DNA of 64,000 nt from Adiantum capillus-veneris (Eukaryota; Streptophyta; Polypodiopsida; Polypodiales; Pteridaceae): contig CM043950.1 in the NCBI GenBank assembly GCA_014529385.2, positions 72,080,435 through 72,144,434 of the forward strand. The letters are read 5' to 3'. A program made the translations under genes and the position numbers. Below, piece by piece: positions 35,129-44,529 of the stretch. The notes below the pieces were generated by a model, which was given only the letters and a program-made list of their open reading frames with translations, searched no databases and was not told the DNA's origin. Each line of letters opens with the position of its first letter. The first letter of the stretch is position 1.

Positions 35129-35167
35129 CCTCCCTAGCAACGACGGCTCCGTCATTGCTAAGGGAGG
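35129..35167. promoter_or_regulatory. Palindrome upstream of TATA, 3' LTR copy
   Basis: Same structure as at 27938-27976, with CGGCTCCGTCA in the centre, so two or three pairings at the centre are lost while the outer arms are kept. Confidence 0.7.
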
Positions 35168-35471
35168 TAGGGAGTTATATATAGGGGTTTTCTTTTGCAT
35201 GATATGGTATGCGAGGCAATTAACAAGGAGGCCAACGAAAGGCATAGCAAGGAAAGCAAGAAGAAGGCGAGCTCTCTCCGTGATCTCCAATCCAACCAAA
35301 AGAGAAGGCGAGCTCTCTCCTTGATCTCCAATCAAACCAAAGCAAGGGCGAGCTTTCTCTCTAAATCTCCAAGCCAAGCAAGGGCGATCTCTCTCTCTAT
35401 CGATCTTGACAGGGCTTAATCCAGGGCTTTGCAACCAAGGGCGAGCAAGGAAGCAAGAGAGGCAAAGTTTA

Positions 35472-35499
<28 letters not shown>
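35472..35499. repeat. (CT)n microsatellite
   Basis: Fourteen CT units within the transcribed part of the 3' LTR. Confidence 0.95.
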
Positions 35500-35502
<3 letters not shown>

Positions 35503-36054
35503 GTTATCGAGCTAAAGAGAAGCAAAAGCAACAAAGAGAAGGGGAGAGTTGTTCGAAGATAGAAGAGCAAGGGAAGCCATCGATCTTGTTGAAGAAGGTA
35601 AAAAGGGCGAAAGAAAGCACGGTTCTCTTTCGGCTTAGCAAGGAGACGGCAACTAAAGCAAGATTCTCTTTGGCATAGACAGTGATTGAAGACCAATCAA
35701 TTAGATGGAATCGATACAACAAGACTTTCCTCATCAGCAGGCAAATTAATTTAATTACCTCCTTTTTGATGAATTGCGGAGCCTTTAACGGCCCAGAGTA
35801 TTCTGTAAGGGGAGTTTAAGCTTCTAAATCGTCCTTAATTTCAATTAACGGTGTCGTTAATGACACTTCTTCATAACTGTGCATCAATTTCATAGGTGTT
35901 ATCAGTTTTTGAGCAAGTTTTGTGCGTCGATAGCATTACCAAGTGATTAAAAGCTGTTGTATTGTGCGGTGCGGAAAATTTTTGCTCTCAATTTTTCCAC
36001 AGCCAGCAGCTCAGTGATGACCTAGCTCAAGTTTCGAACACATATCCCCCGACA

Positions 36055-37050
36055 ATAGAGTTGTTCACCTGTATTTTGGTCCTGTATAGAAGAAGGGATA
36101 TCGGTCTGTGAAAAGACCCATTTCAATGTATCGTGATTTTCTACTGGTATTTGAGCTGCTCCAATCCACCAAAGCTCCATTTCTGATTGAGTTTTGTGGT
36201 ATGGGGAATCAAGCTTACCCTGGCTATAATCCAATGCTCTATTCATTAGGAATATGGATACTCTTTCCATTTTCTTGACATTTTTGAATTTGAGCTTCAT
36301 CCAAAATCATAGAAAATATAAGTTTTTCTTCACAATCTACTTCTCGCATGTTATAGTATCTCACCATAGCAGATTGAACTCTTTTTATTTTCATCCAAAT
36401 GTTATTAAAAACATTATACTCAAAATAATATATTTTTTTTGTTTTTCGTATTGCATCGTTCCTTCTATATGATAGCACTCTCCAAAATATTCCTGTATTT
36501 CTTCGTTTAATAGAGTCCTTACTTTCCCAACATTGTGAGGCCTAGGCAACCCAAAAGCTTTAATCTTGTAATACTTTAGGACCTGAAACCACGTTTTAGA
36601 GATGGTCCACTAACCCCTTCTACTCACCCCCATTGTGTCACAAACTTCTTACATTTGAGAAGGTTGGACCAAGAAACCCATATCATTCAGTAAATTTTGA
36701 AATACCAATTTTCTTTTGAGTGTGATTTTTGGGAAGTTTCAAAAGATTCAAAATGTCACTTTTGTTCATTACCTCATTCAAAAATGTCACCCTTTCTTGA
36801 ACATTGGACATATCACATCCTAAAAAGCTGATTACATGTTCTCTAGGAATCTTTAATCTTATTTTCTTTGTCGAGAACCTTCTGTTAAGTTTACTCGTGC
36901 TTTCATTCCTACTAGAGTTTCTTTTAATGTCTAAAGTTGATGATTTTCTTATTTTAGAGACGCTATTTGGTTTTCAAGTTCTAAAATTTGTGTTGCATTC
37001 AAAGACAAAGCAGTTTTGAGATATTGAATGTAATGTGTATGATCAATGTG
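36055..37050 (-). pseudogene. Minus-strand coding remnant, upstream half of an interrupted gene
   Basis: On the minus strand from about 37000 downward, readable segments appear in order: KIRKSSTLDIKRNSS, RLKIPREHVISFLGCDMSNV, RVTFLNEVMNKSDILNLLKL, KIKAFGLPRPHNVGKVRTLL and NEEIQEYFGECYHIEGTMQY. Then comes a 92-codon frame (36300-36022) with ELWWIGAAQIPVENHDTLKW that runs straight into the LTR end at 36054. Stops and frame shifts occur between them. The contrast with the surrounding non-coding DNA suggests a real but decayed gene or exons with introns. The element at 26782-36054 seems to split it from 25860-26780. I do not recognise the family. Confidence 0.45.
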
Positions 37051-37056
37051 TAAATG

Positions 37057-37541
37057 ACCTAGCACTCAACTTTTTCCAATAATGCATCCCGCAATCACAT
37101 GAAGTGGCCCCCCAAATACAGTTCTAATGATGACCTTTCTACATAATTCATCACAAGAAAACACCCCCGTTGTGTCCTCGCTTACCACGTGCAAGTATTG
37201 ACCCCATTCGACCTCATGACGCCACTGGATGCCATCTGACGGACCTGCTACCTCATGGCCTCGGCCCGTTGATAGCTTCCTCGAGAATTTTTACACTCTA
37301 CCAACTCCTAATTATTGTAGAAAAAACACACTGATACTGGTGACGATGAAAATTGATGTACTATGTACATTGTATCCTACCTGTACACATGTGGGCCCCA
37401 CGTAACCACCTGGCTTTGAAAAATGGGCAATCCTTTATTCGATGCACCATGCATGTGTATGTACATATGCACACTCACTTCTTCCAAAAAAGTATTAACA
37501 TAATTTGCCCATCCCCTAGCATGCTAGATCATTCATGATGA
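37057..37541 (-). repeat. Partial 3' LTR (U3 end only) of the adjacent Tat-like element
   Basis: The 485 bases align along their length with 42548-43029 of the complete LTR to the right, including ACCTAGCACTC, CACATGTGGGCCCCA and GCACCATGCATG blocks. The other ~700 bases of the LTR are missing at the low side, where the sequence changes abruptly to the remnant gene. The pol stop lies about 60 bases away at 37603, as expected for a 3' LTR on the minus strand. Confidence 0.82.
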
Positions 37542-37602
37542 GCACCAGACAAAAGAGATATGAGACTCGTCGCGTCACAAATCTCCTCATCCCTCACATA
37601 AA

Positions 37603-38494
37603 CTACTTGCTCCACCATCTTGCAGACAACTCATCTTGCTCCACCATCATTAATCTAGCATGATATAATTTAAGACACAATCCATTTACCCTTGACTTAT
37701 GTAGAATCCCATCTAGGTTAGCTAGCTGATATGTACCATTCGAAAAACACTCCACTACCTTGAAAGGGCCTTCCCACTTAATTTGAAATTTCTTTTGGAA
37801 TGTCTTGTCTAGCTTACTCTTGTAGCAGAGAACCAGGTCATGTTTCTTGATACCCTTACTTTTGAACTTTTCATTTATCTTTTCTAAAGCCTTAACTTGC
37901 ATCTGTCCATAATGTTCCAATGCGCTCATTCCATCCAGGTGGACCTCTTGTAATTGTAAGAGCCTCTCTTTGAATGCGTCACTAGACTGCCCAAGCAACT
38001 TCTCTAACATCTTGACCGCATGCAACTCTACTTCCACTGGTAATAGTGCTTCCTTTCCATATACCAAATAAAATGGAGTAAACCTTGTACCTGTCTTTAC
38101 TGGAGTACGGTAAGCCCATAATGCACTAGGCAATTCCAAATCCCAATTCTTTCCTTGTTGCTTTGTCACTTTCGAAAGAATTTCTACCAACTCACCATTG
38201 AATCTTTCATTTAAGCCATTACATTGTGGATGATAAGGAGTGGTATGGTGGTGCCTAATATTCATCTTTGCGCATAAAAAATCTAATAGTTTAGCTCTAA
38301 ATCCTGGCCCTTTGTCTGAAAGTAGCTCTAGTGGCACCCCAAACTTACAACATATTTCATCGTACACAAATTTTTCCACATCCTTTGCCGTGGTTTGCTT
38401 TACTGCTATAGCTTCTGCCATCTAGAGAGATAGTCCACTGCAATCAAAATATAGCTTTTGTCTCTGCTTGTGATAGGTAACGCGTCTATTGCAT
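37603..38494 (-). pseudogene. Integrase core and C-terminus of a Tat-like element
   Basis: The frame 38421-37603 (272 codons) carries the second catalytic Asp in LLSDKGPGF and the Glu in CNGLNERFNG. It continues with WAYRTPVKTGTRFTPFYLVY and the C-terminal segment IKWEGPFKVVECFSNGTYQL, with a final stop at 37603. The first Asp (WGIDAID) is readable between 38505 and 38480 in a different frame, so one shift separates the N-terminal zinc domain from the core. The sequence is clearly homologous to 4449-5723. The enzyme would insert the element's DNA. Confidence 0.86.
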
Positions 38495-39445
38495 CTATCC
38501 CCCACTTTTCAAACACATCAAACACCATAATGGTTGTTCGTAGTTCTTCAACACTCTCTTCCCAAATGCTTGACACCTATTGCAAGACCTACACCAATGG
38601 TGAAAATCCTTGTGCAAACTAGGCCATACATACCCCTCTTGCAAGATTTTATGCAAGGTGATCTTTAGAGAAAAATGTCCACCACATGCGCCTTCATGAT
38701 TCTCTTCCAACACTCTATAAAGCTCCTCCCGCCAAGGTACACATCTCAACACGAGATCAGCCCCTTTCATGTATAAGACATCACCAATCAGTTTGTACTT
38801 GGATGCTCTACGCACAAAACCATACTTCTTAGACTTCTGAATGTCCTCTGGAATGATTCCTCTTAGCAAAAACTCCTCTTCTTGAGCCAAACTTTTCCAA
38901 CCATGATAAAGAGGTAAATTGGTCCTCAACACAAATAGCTCCCTAATCATGATTTGAGCTGCTTCATGTGGCTCTCCATTTAGAGCACGTTCAATGTGTC
39001 TGATGCTCCATGGTTCGAACTTTTCTATCAGGCCTTTAATTATGAAGCACATTTCCTTCAATGAGGTGTTCTTGCTCTTCCATACACCCAACACTTGCTT
39101 CACAACTAACAAGGCATCACCTTTTATGCTCAACCTTCTAATCCCATGCTTCAAACAAATGTGTAATCCGGCTTCCAAAGTAGAATAATTAGCCTCATTG
39201 TTACTATGAGCATCCAATTTGAACCCTCTCTCGCATACTAGCTTCCCCTTTGGATCATAAAGTGCTATACCACCTGAAGCCCCATCATGGCTCTTTCTGT
39301 ATGAGCCATCAAAGAACAACACATGTGCATTGCTGACCTGTGGCACTTCTTCAATTACCCTTCTCACCACCTCTTCCTTAACAACGAGGGGATTCTCCTT
39401 GTAAGTCAAAAAATCAGCTAGGGTAGCTCTTGTACTGTCTTCCAC
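38495..39445 (-). pseudogene. Second RNase H (aRNH) and integrase zinc domain, Tat-like
   Basis: An uninterrupted 316-codon frame combines two domains. The first has Asp in LFFDGSYRKSHDGASGG, Glu in NNEANYSTLEAGLHICLKHG and Asp in LSIKGDALLVVKQV, the acquired second RNase H of Tat elements. Here the late ADALA-like motif has changed (GEPHEAAQIM). The second is the integrase zinc site with histidines in HEGACGGHFSLK and cysteines in CRSCNRCQ. The frame is lost at 38495 just before the integrase core. It is the best preserved piece of this pol gene. Confidence 0.86.
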
Positions 39446-40046
39446 TAAAAAAGAGAACTCAAACTCTTGCGGCTCAATTAACCACGTTTGACATGTTATT
39501 GCTATTAATTACTACGGCAAAAATGCATAAGTCGTGAAGAAAACAAAAGGTCGTGGTAGCAAGTAATGACAAAATCGTCGACAAGCAATATTACAATGGC
39601 TATCACTAGCTCTACTTCCGAGAATTTTCTCTGTGCTACCAATTCACTCGGCTTGCACAATACATTGGCCTCATATAATGCCTTCCCTTCCCCTTTTTCA
39701 ATAGCATGGCTCCAATGGCATCATCCTCTACTGATGGATTTACATAAAACACTTGCTCCCAATCAGGAGCATGCACGGCTGACAAACCCCCTAACACTTC
39801 TTTCACCTCTTGAAACAGTTCTTCACACTTGTCATCCGATTGCAATGGATCATGCTTTGCCACTTGTTGTAATAGATAAAGGAGCTGCAAAGACAATGGA
39901 ATAAACCGCACCATGTACTTTACTTTGTGTATAAAGGTTGCCAATTGCTTCGTACTCGTAGGTGATGGAAGAAGAATAATAGACTTAACCTTGTCTGGAT
40001 CAACCTCAATGCCATTTTTTGACACCATATGGCCCAATAATTTCAC
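39446..40046 (-). pseudogene. Ty3-type RNase H region, Tat-like
   Basis: The frame 40046-39636 shows the RT-RNase H connection (LLPSPTSTKQLATFIHKVKY) and the RNase H part (FYVNPSVEDDAIGAMLLKKG, RPMYCASRVNW). A TGA follows, and the rest of the domain to 39446 is in broken frames. As in the first Tat-like element, the early catalytic Asp position is degenerate. Confidence 0.78.
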
Positions 40047-40104
40047 CCTTGGCTATGCTTAGATGACATTTCTCTAGATTTAGTTGTCCTCCATATTCGT
40101 CACA

Positions 40105-40739
40105 TCAAGAGAATACCATCTGTAGCTTCTCATGGTGCTCAACCCTACTGCTGTAGACACAAAAGTCATCCACGAAATCTTTAACACAACTACCAATGAA
40201 TGGTGCCAATATCCAATTTTCTCTCTCTTGATAGAAAGATGGTTCATTTGACAAGCCAAATGAAAATACCGTGTAGCAATAACAACCCCATGGCATAATG
40301 AAAGTTGTCTTTGTTCGATCTTTAAGAGCAATCTTCAATTGAAAATAGCCTAAAAAACCATCACACACTGTAACTCTCATAACCTGCCACTGAATCCAAG
40401 ATCTGATCAATGAATGGAAGAGGATATGGGTTCTTTTTAGTGGCTGCATTTAAGGGTTCAAAATCTACACAAATCCTCCACTTTCCATCCTTCTTTGGGC
40501 TGACTACTACTGGACTCACCCACTCTGTGGTCTCCACTAGGACTATGAACCCTGCCTTCAATAACTTGTCCACCTCTTCTCCTAAGGCTTCCAGCTGCTC
40601 TTCACCCATCCTTCTTAGCCTTTCATGCACTGGCTTAGCACCTTCCTTCAATTCTATAGGCATCTCTTCTCCCCCCTGAACCCTCTAATCTCTTCATATG
40701 AAGTAGTGAACAAATCAGGAAATGTCACAACGCGGGCAC
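40105..40739 (-). pseudogene. Reverse transcriptase, Tat-like, N-terminally truncated pol
   Basis: Readable pieces in order on the minus strand are VVTFPDLFTTSYEEIRGF (40733-40680), then after a frame shift LKEGAKPVHERLRRMGEEQ and WVSPVVVSPKKDGKWRICVD (frame 40663-40361). Another shift leads to CDGFLGYFQLKIALKDRTKT and the catalytic box VKDFVDDFCVYSS (about 40170-40135). No gag or protease precedes it: sequence homology stops at about 40740, where a different LTR begins. So this pol gene is both truncated and frame-damaged. Confidence 0.84.
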
Positions 40740-40741
40740 CA
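40721..40741 (-). other. Possible primer binding site at the LTR/pol junction
   Basis: TGGTGCCCGCGTTGTGAC follows directly on the LTR end TATTGACACA on the minus strand. It is also readable as part of pol (ARVVT), so either the PBS or the coding assignment may be chance. Confidence 0.4.
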
Positions 40742-41164
40742 TGTGTCAATAGAAAAGAACAAACTAAACAACTTTAAGCACTTCAAATAACAACTGAACT
40801 AAAATAGAGAGAGATGACACGCGACACGGAGTGGCGGAATTCCACCCAGAGAGTATTGGACCCAAACCTTGACGCCCCTTTCAGTATTTCTTTATATTGC
40901 ATCAACACAATACAAGCCGGTACTCCAGACTTTTCACCTTCGCCAGGAAGCATGCCAGAGAATGAGCCCTAACCTCATATTTAAAGGCCCTTGGCCTAAA
41001 AAGCAATTTACAGTAAAAAACCTTCAAAATTTAAAGCTTCTAGTCCAAAAGCAAAGCCAAAAAGCTACCAGCGTAAATCACGAAAGTCTGTACAGCCTAC
41101 CACGTCATCATGCCAACGCAATTTTTGGAAATCTACCACGCTGACCTTAGGGTTTCTACAGTTT

Positions 41165-41245
41165 TAGGTTAAGGTTTCCAGAATTAGGGTTTGTAGGTTT
41201 AGGGTTAGGGTTTCTAAAATTAGGGTTTCAATAGTTAGGGTTTTT
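41165..41245 (-). repeat. Cluster of telomere-type TTTAGGG-like units
   Basis: Several AGGGTTT and TTTAGGGTTAGGG words occur within 80 bases of the LTR. Such telo-box-like words are common in plant promoters and LTRs. This is not a telomere. Confidence 0.6.
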
Positions 41246-41377
41246 AGCAGAAATTAGGATATCCACTCTTTAAGCTTTGACACGTCAGCAGTTTGTTACA
41301 TCTCTCCTTCTTGAAGAGAGTAATCGTCCGCGATTACAGCATATCTACAAAACAACTCAAGTTAGCTAAAAAAATTT

Positions 41378-41413
41378 CGAGGGTCATTCCGAGGGACATT
41401 GCGAGGGACAATC
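41378..41413. repeat. Three tandem 12-mers in the LTR
   Basis: CGAGGGTCATTC, CGAGGGACATTG and CGAGGGACAATC stand in direct succession. Confidence 0.85.
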
Positions 41414-41430
41414 AATTTGCTCTTTTTATT

Positions 41431-41518
41431 AAGGAGTTAGCTTCTCCTTTCTTCTCTTTTGATCAAGGAGTTAGCTTCTCCTTTCGGCTGTTTTCATCAA
41501 GGAGTTAGCTTCTCCTTT
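41431..41518. repeat. Three direct 34-bp repeats with an imperfect hairpin core
   Basis: AAGGAGTTAGCTTCTCCTTT occurs identically at 41431-41450, 41465-41484 and 41499-41518. AAGGAG and CTCCTT in each unit can pair. The position in the presumed U3 suggests regulatory repeats. Confidence 0.88.
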
Positions 41519-41530
41519 CTCGAGATCGAA

Positions 41531-41846
41531 ACTCTTGATATTCTGACGTAGTAAAATTAGCCATCACACCCAGACTGTACTGATCTTCCACGAGTGTCTT
41601 GATGCACTAAAATTACATACCCAGGAAATCTCATCCAATTAGGAAATCTCATTCAGTGGTTGGCACATCACAATGCAACACAAATGCTCACATATGCATG
41701 TTACAAGACAGAGAAACGTAAAGACGTCGATGAACACTCTCCTCGCAAATAACCATCCAGGTCCAGGCCATGAGCTGTTCAATGACTCCCTCATCACTCC
41801 TCGCGCATAACCTAACAAGGTCCGGGCCATGGGATATAGAGGACGT
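41531..41846. other. Spacer with two copies of a ~39-bp motif
   Basis: The motif with core CGCAAATAACCA then AGGTCCAGGCCATGAG is at 41734-41774 and, diverged, at 41796-41833. Related copies lie on the far side of the LTR-gag block at 49037-49075 and 49104-49142. No gene is visible. Confidence 0.65.
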
Positions 41847-43029
41847 TGTGAGCGGGATGAAAACACACACAGCACCTCTATAACAACCCGACACACACTC
41901 TTGGAATGATACACAGACAAGCTATGGGGCACCACTCGGCTTACACAATACACCTGGCCGAGACAGGGAACACACCTCTAGAGTGAGAGGAGAGAGACTA
42001 TCCACTTGCCCACTCCACACAGACACACACACACACATACACACACCCAAAAAACTCAGCTCAAAAGAGGGGAACTTCCGATAATTAGATACAATTGAGC
42101 TTGGGCCAACACCAATGGGGCAAATAGCTCACACAATATGGGTAAAATAAGCTAGATACAATCACAAACTAGAGCAGAAACTTCGCTCATAGGAGAAACT
42201 TACACAGAAAAACAGCAGGAAAAGAGTGAGGAATTTGGAAAAATGGATAGCGCCATCGCGTTCGGAACGGGCCAAAACCCCAGTCTACAATGTCAAAGTG
42301 CTCAAATCCGACCTCGGATGAGCAGTTTACGGCCGAAACAGGCTCCAAAAACCCCAAAAACACACCTGCGGTTGTTCCTCCTCTCTTCTCCATGTTTCTT
42401 TTGGTCTTCTCTCTATTTTTTCAGTTCCCACACTTATCTTTATTAGTTGGGCACCCGTGGCCTTTTAGATGACTTCAAACGGACCCTGAACAGGCCAAAA
42501 ACTGACCTCGCAGCGCATAGTTTTCACCTTTTGGCATCATCCGCACACCTAGCACTCAGTTTTCCAAATAATGCATCCCGCAACCACGTGAAGTGGCCCC
42601 AAAAAGTGGTCCTCATGATGACCTTTCTCCATAAGTATCACAAGAAAACACCCACATCGTGTCCATACTTCTCCGCGTGCAAGTATTGACCCCGTTCGAC
42701 CTCTTGACGCCACTTGATGCCATCTGACGCACCTGCTTACCTCATGTAGTCAGCCTGCGGATAGCTTCCTCGAGAAGTTTTATGCGCTTCCAACTCCTCA
42801 TTATTGTAGAAAAAACACACTGGTACTGGTAACGATGAAAATCGATGCACTATGTACATGTTGTCCTACCTGTACACATGTGGGCCCCATGTAACCACCT
42901 GGCTCTGAAAATGGACAATTCTTTATTTGATGCACCATGCATGGGTATGTACATATGCACAATCCCTTGCTCCAAGAAACTCCTGACATAATTTTCCCAC
43001 CCCCTAGCCTGCTAGAGCATTCATGCTCA
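41847..43029 (-). repeat. Complete LTR (copy A), about 1.18 kb
   Basis: On the minus strand it starts near TGAGCATGAATGCTC (43029; possibly 43050) and ends CATCCCGCTCACA at 41847. It matches the partial LTR at 37057-37541, copy B at 45571-46343 and copy C at 47808-48954. The low side lacks a PBS, so this is the 3' LTR of the gag-bearing unit to its right. (CA)n stretches lie near 42020-42050. Confidence 0.85.
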
Positions 43030-43038
43030 GCAGTAGCA

Positions 43039-43401
43039 CTAGTAGATGCTCATTCCACCTAGATCAAAAGGCCAAAGGCATATCGCCTGATTCACAAGAA
43101 GCATCATAACACCACACCTACATTTGTCAACAATTAACCAAAATGCACCATAGGCATATCCAACTAAAACCTCCCCCCCGTCTGGAGTTCCAAAAGCATA
43201 AATATTGCATGCCGCATTCAACCTAACCGATAGAGACACCTCAAGTGACTCATCACCTGGCATCTTGGCTTCACCAGCGATAGCAACAACCTGCAAATCA
43301 TGCACCCAAGTAGCGAAAAGCATTGTGTGAAGGTACAGTTGTTGATATCCAAAGCACAAAAGTATCCCCACGGCACACATATCCCTAGCACAGGCATCCA
43401 T
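43039..43401 (-). CDS. 120-codon hypothetical frame between gag and 3' LTR
   Basis: The frame starts at ATG 43401, three bases after the gag stop, and ends at 43039, next to the LTR start. It fills the whole space between them. The product (MDACARDMCAVGILLCFGYQ at the start) is hydrophobic and rich in cysteine, with no pol motif that I recognise. It could be a real second gene, a remnant of pol in an unrecognised frame, or chance. The spacing with gag would allow termination-reinitiation or frameshift expression, but this is inference. Confidence 0.4.
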   Translation of the reverse strand: MDACARDMCAVGILLCFGYQQLYLHTMLFATWVHDLQVVAIAGEAKMPGDESLEVSLSVRLNAACNIYAFGTPDGGEVLVGYAYGAFWLIVDKCRCGVMMLLVNQAICLWPFDLGGMSIY

Positions 43402-43404
43402 ATA

Positions 43405-44529
43405 TCAGAGATTAGACTCATATATGCCAAACCCCTTCTCATCATCATAAGCATACTTATCGTCACACATAACTTCATCCACATCATAATCATGGCTATC
43501 ACCACTATCCATAGCTTCTAGCATTGGTTCATCAGTCTCCAAGGATACTAATGCCTGCTCTAAACCACAATCATGCTCACAAATCAGTTCAATCAGTGCA
43601 CATCCATAAACATATGGCTTCAAAACAGGCTCCACATCCAACAAATCCACAAAATGGCTCTCAACCTTGCCCTCTTCCCTAATTCCCAAGGAACTAGTAT
43701 CCAAAGATACATGCTCATCATCAATAACCTCAACCTCACACTCACACCCAGAATCACAAGGTACACAAGTAGCCAATGCATCCTCTTCAAGACTTTTCAA
43801 TCCTGTATCCAAAGCATCACTCACCTCTTTAGGCTCTTCCATAAATGTGTCAACCTGCAAGACCTCTTTACACTTCACAATAGACCTTGGGAAGAAACGA
43901 GAAACATCATAGGATAGGCTACTTTTCACCTGCTTAGGCTTAACTTCATCTTCCATGTCAAATCCATTTTGCACATGCATACCTGTACTGATACCATGTT
44001 GCTCAAGACGCTTAAACTTCCATTCCTTGTGCTTTGCAATGCATACTGCATCTTCAAAAGACTCGGGCCTCTTCAACTCAACCTCGAACCGCAACCAAGG
44101 TGACAAACCATCAACAAAAAAACTTTTCTTCAATGAACAAGGGGGGGTCTCATCCTTAAGAGCAACACACCAACGAGTCCATAAATCTGTAAAACCTTGT
44201 ACATAGGCATCAACACCTTGACAAGAACCTTGCTTAAGATCATTAAGCTCATTCCATACTGCATTTGCATCTTCAAAAACCTGGAAACACTCTAAAAAAG
44301 CTTCTATAAACTTGTCAAGACTCAAACCATAAGAAGAAGCCACTACTTCTTTAGCTTCCAAATCCATGAACCAAACACGGGCCTCATCTTTCAAAAGCAA
44401 TCCAAATAGCCTCAAAATCTTCTCCTCATCACACATATTGTTGCTTATGCATGCCACCTCGACTTGCTCCAGAAAGTCTTCCGCATCTTCACTACTTCTT
44501 CCATGAAATTCCGGATAAGAGAAAGCCAT
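43405..44529 (-). CDS. Intact Gag protein of a gag-only LTR element
   Basis: An uninterrupted 374-codon frame starts at ATG 44529 (MAFSYPEFHGRSSEDAEDFL). The first ~200 codons are a retrotransposon gag domain: LLLKDEARVWFMDLEAKEVV, DAYVQGFTDLWTRWCVALKD, FVDGLSPWLRFEVELKRPES, FEDAVCIAKHKEWKFKRLEQ. The second half is strongly acidic with scattered cysteines (CDSGCECEVEVIDDEHVSLD) and has no CCHC knuckle, which is unusual for a gag C-terminus. It should form particles and perhaps bind element RNA by its basic linker. No protease, RT or integrase follows: only 375 bases separate the stop from the LTR. Its intact state contrasts with all pol genes in the window. Confidence 0.82.
   Translation of the reverse strand: MAFSYPEFHGRSSEDAEDFLEQVEVACISNNMCDEEKILRLFGLLLKDEARVWFMDLEAKEVVASSYGLSLDKFIEAFLECFQVFEDANAVWNELNDLKQGSCQGVDAYVQGFTDLWTRWCVALKDETPPCSLKKSFFVDGLSPWLRFEVELKRPESFEDAVCIAKHKEWKFKRLEQHGISTGMHVQNGFDMEDEVKPKQVKSSLSYDVSRFFPRSIVKCKEVLQVDTFMEEPKEVSDALDTGLKSLEEDALATCVPCDSGCECEVEVIDDEHVSLDTSSLGIREEGKVESHFVDLLDVEPVLKPYVYGCALIELICEHDCGLEQALVSLETDEPMLEAMDSGDSHDYDVDEVMCDDKYAYDDEKGFGIYESNL

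Larger units (their letters stand above)
33861..36054 (+). repeat. 3' LTR, 2194 bp
   Basis: It starts TGTCGTGCAGCTCCGC and ends ACACATATCCCCCGACA. It is about 600 bases longer than its partner because the segment near 34870-35030 and the segment near 35325-35825, including a (CT)n tract, are missing from the 5' LTR. TATA is at 35176. An S-rich frame at 35406-35678 crosses the microsatellite and is not regarded as a gene. The five bases beyond either LTR (CACGG before 26782, ATAGA after 36054) do not match, so no target-site duplication is seen. Confidence 0.88.
40742..41530 (-). repeat. LTR of a different family
   Basis: On the minus strand this looks like a complete LTR plan: repeats of probable U3 (41.38-41.52 kb), a TATA-like TTTAAATATGAGG near 40983, a TATAAAG stretch near 40900 and a CA end (TATTGACACA) at 40742 followed by TGGTGCC. 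The start at the high side was not determined. There is no second copy in the window. The junction with truncated pol suggests a deletion that removed the internal region between this LTR and the neighbour. Confidence 0.55.

Noticed and set aside
41165-41245. Telomere-like TTTAGGG words as a chromosome end or fusion point
   Set aside because: Only a few imperfect units, inside an LTR with TATA and PBS signals. Not a telomeric array.
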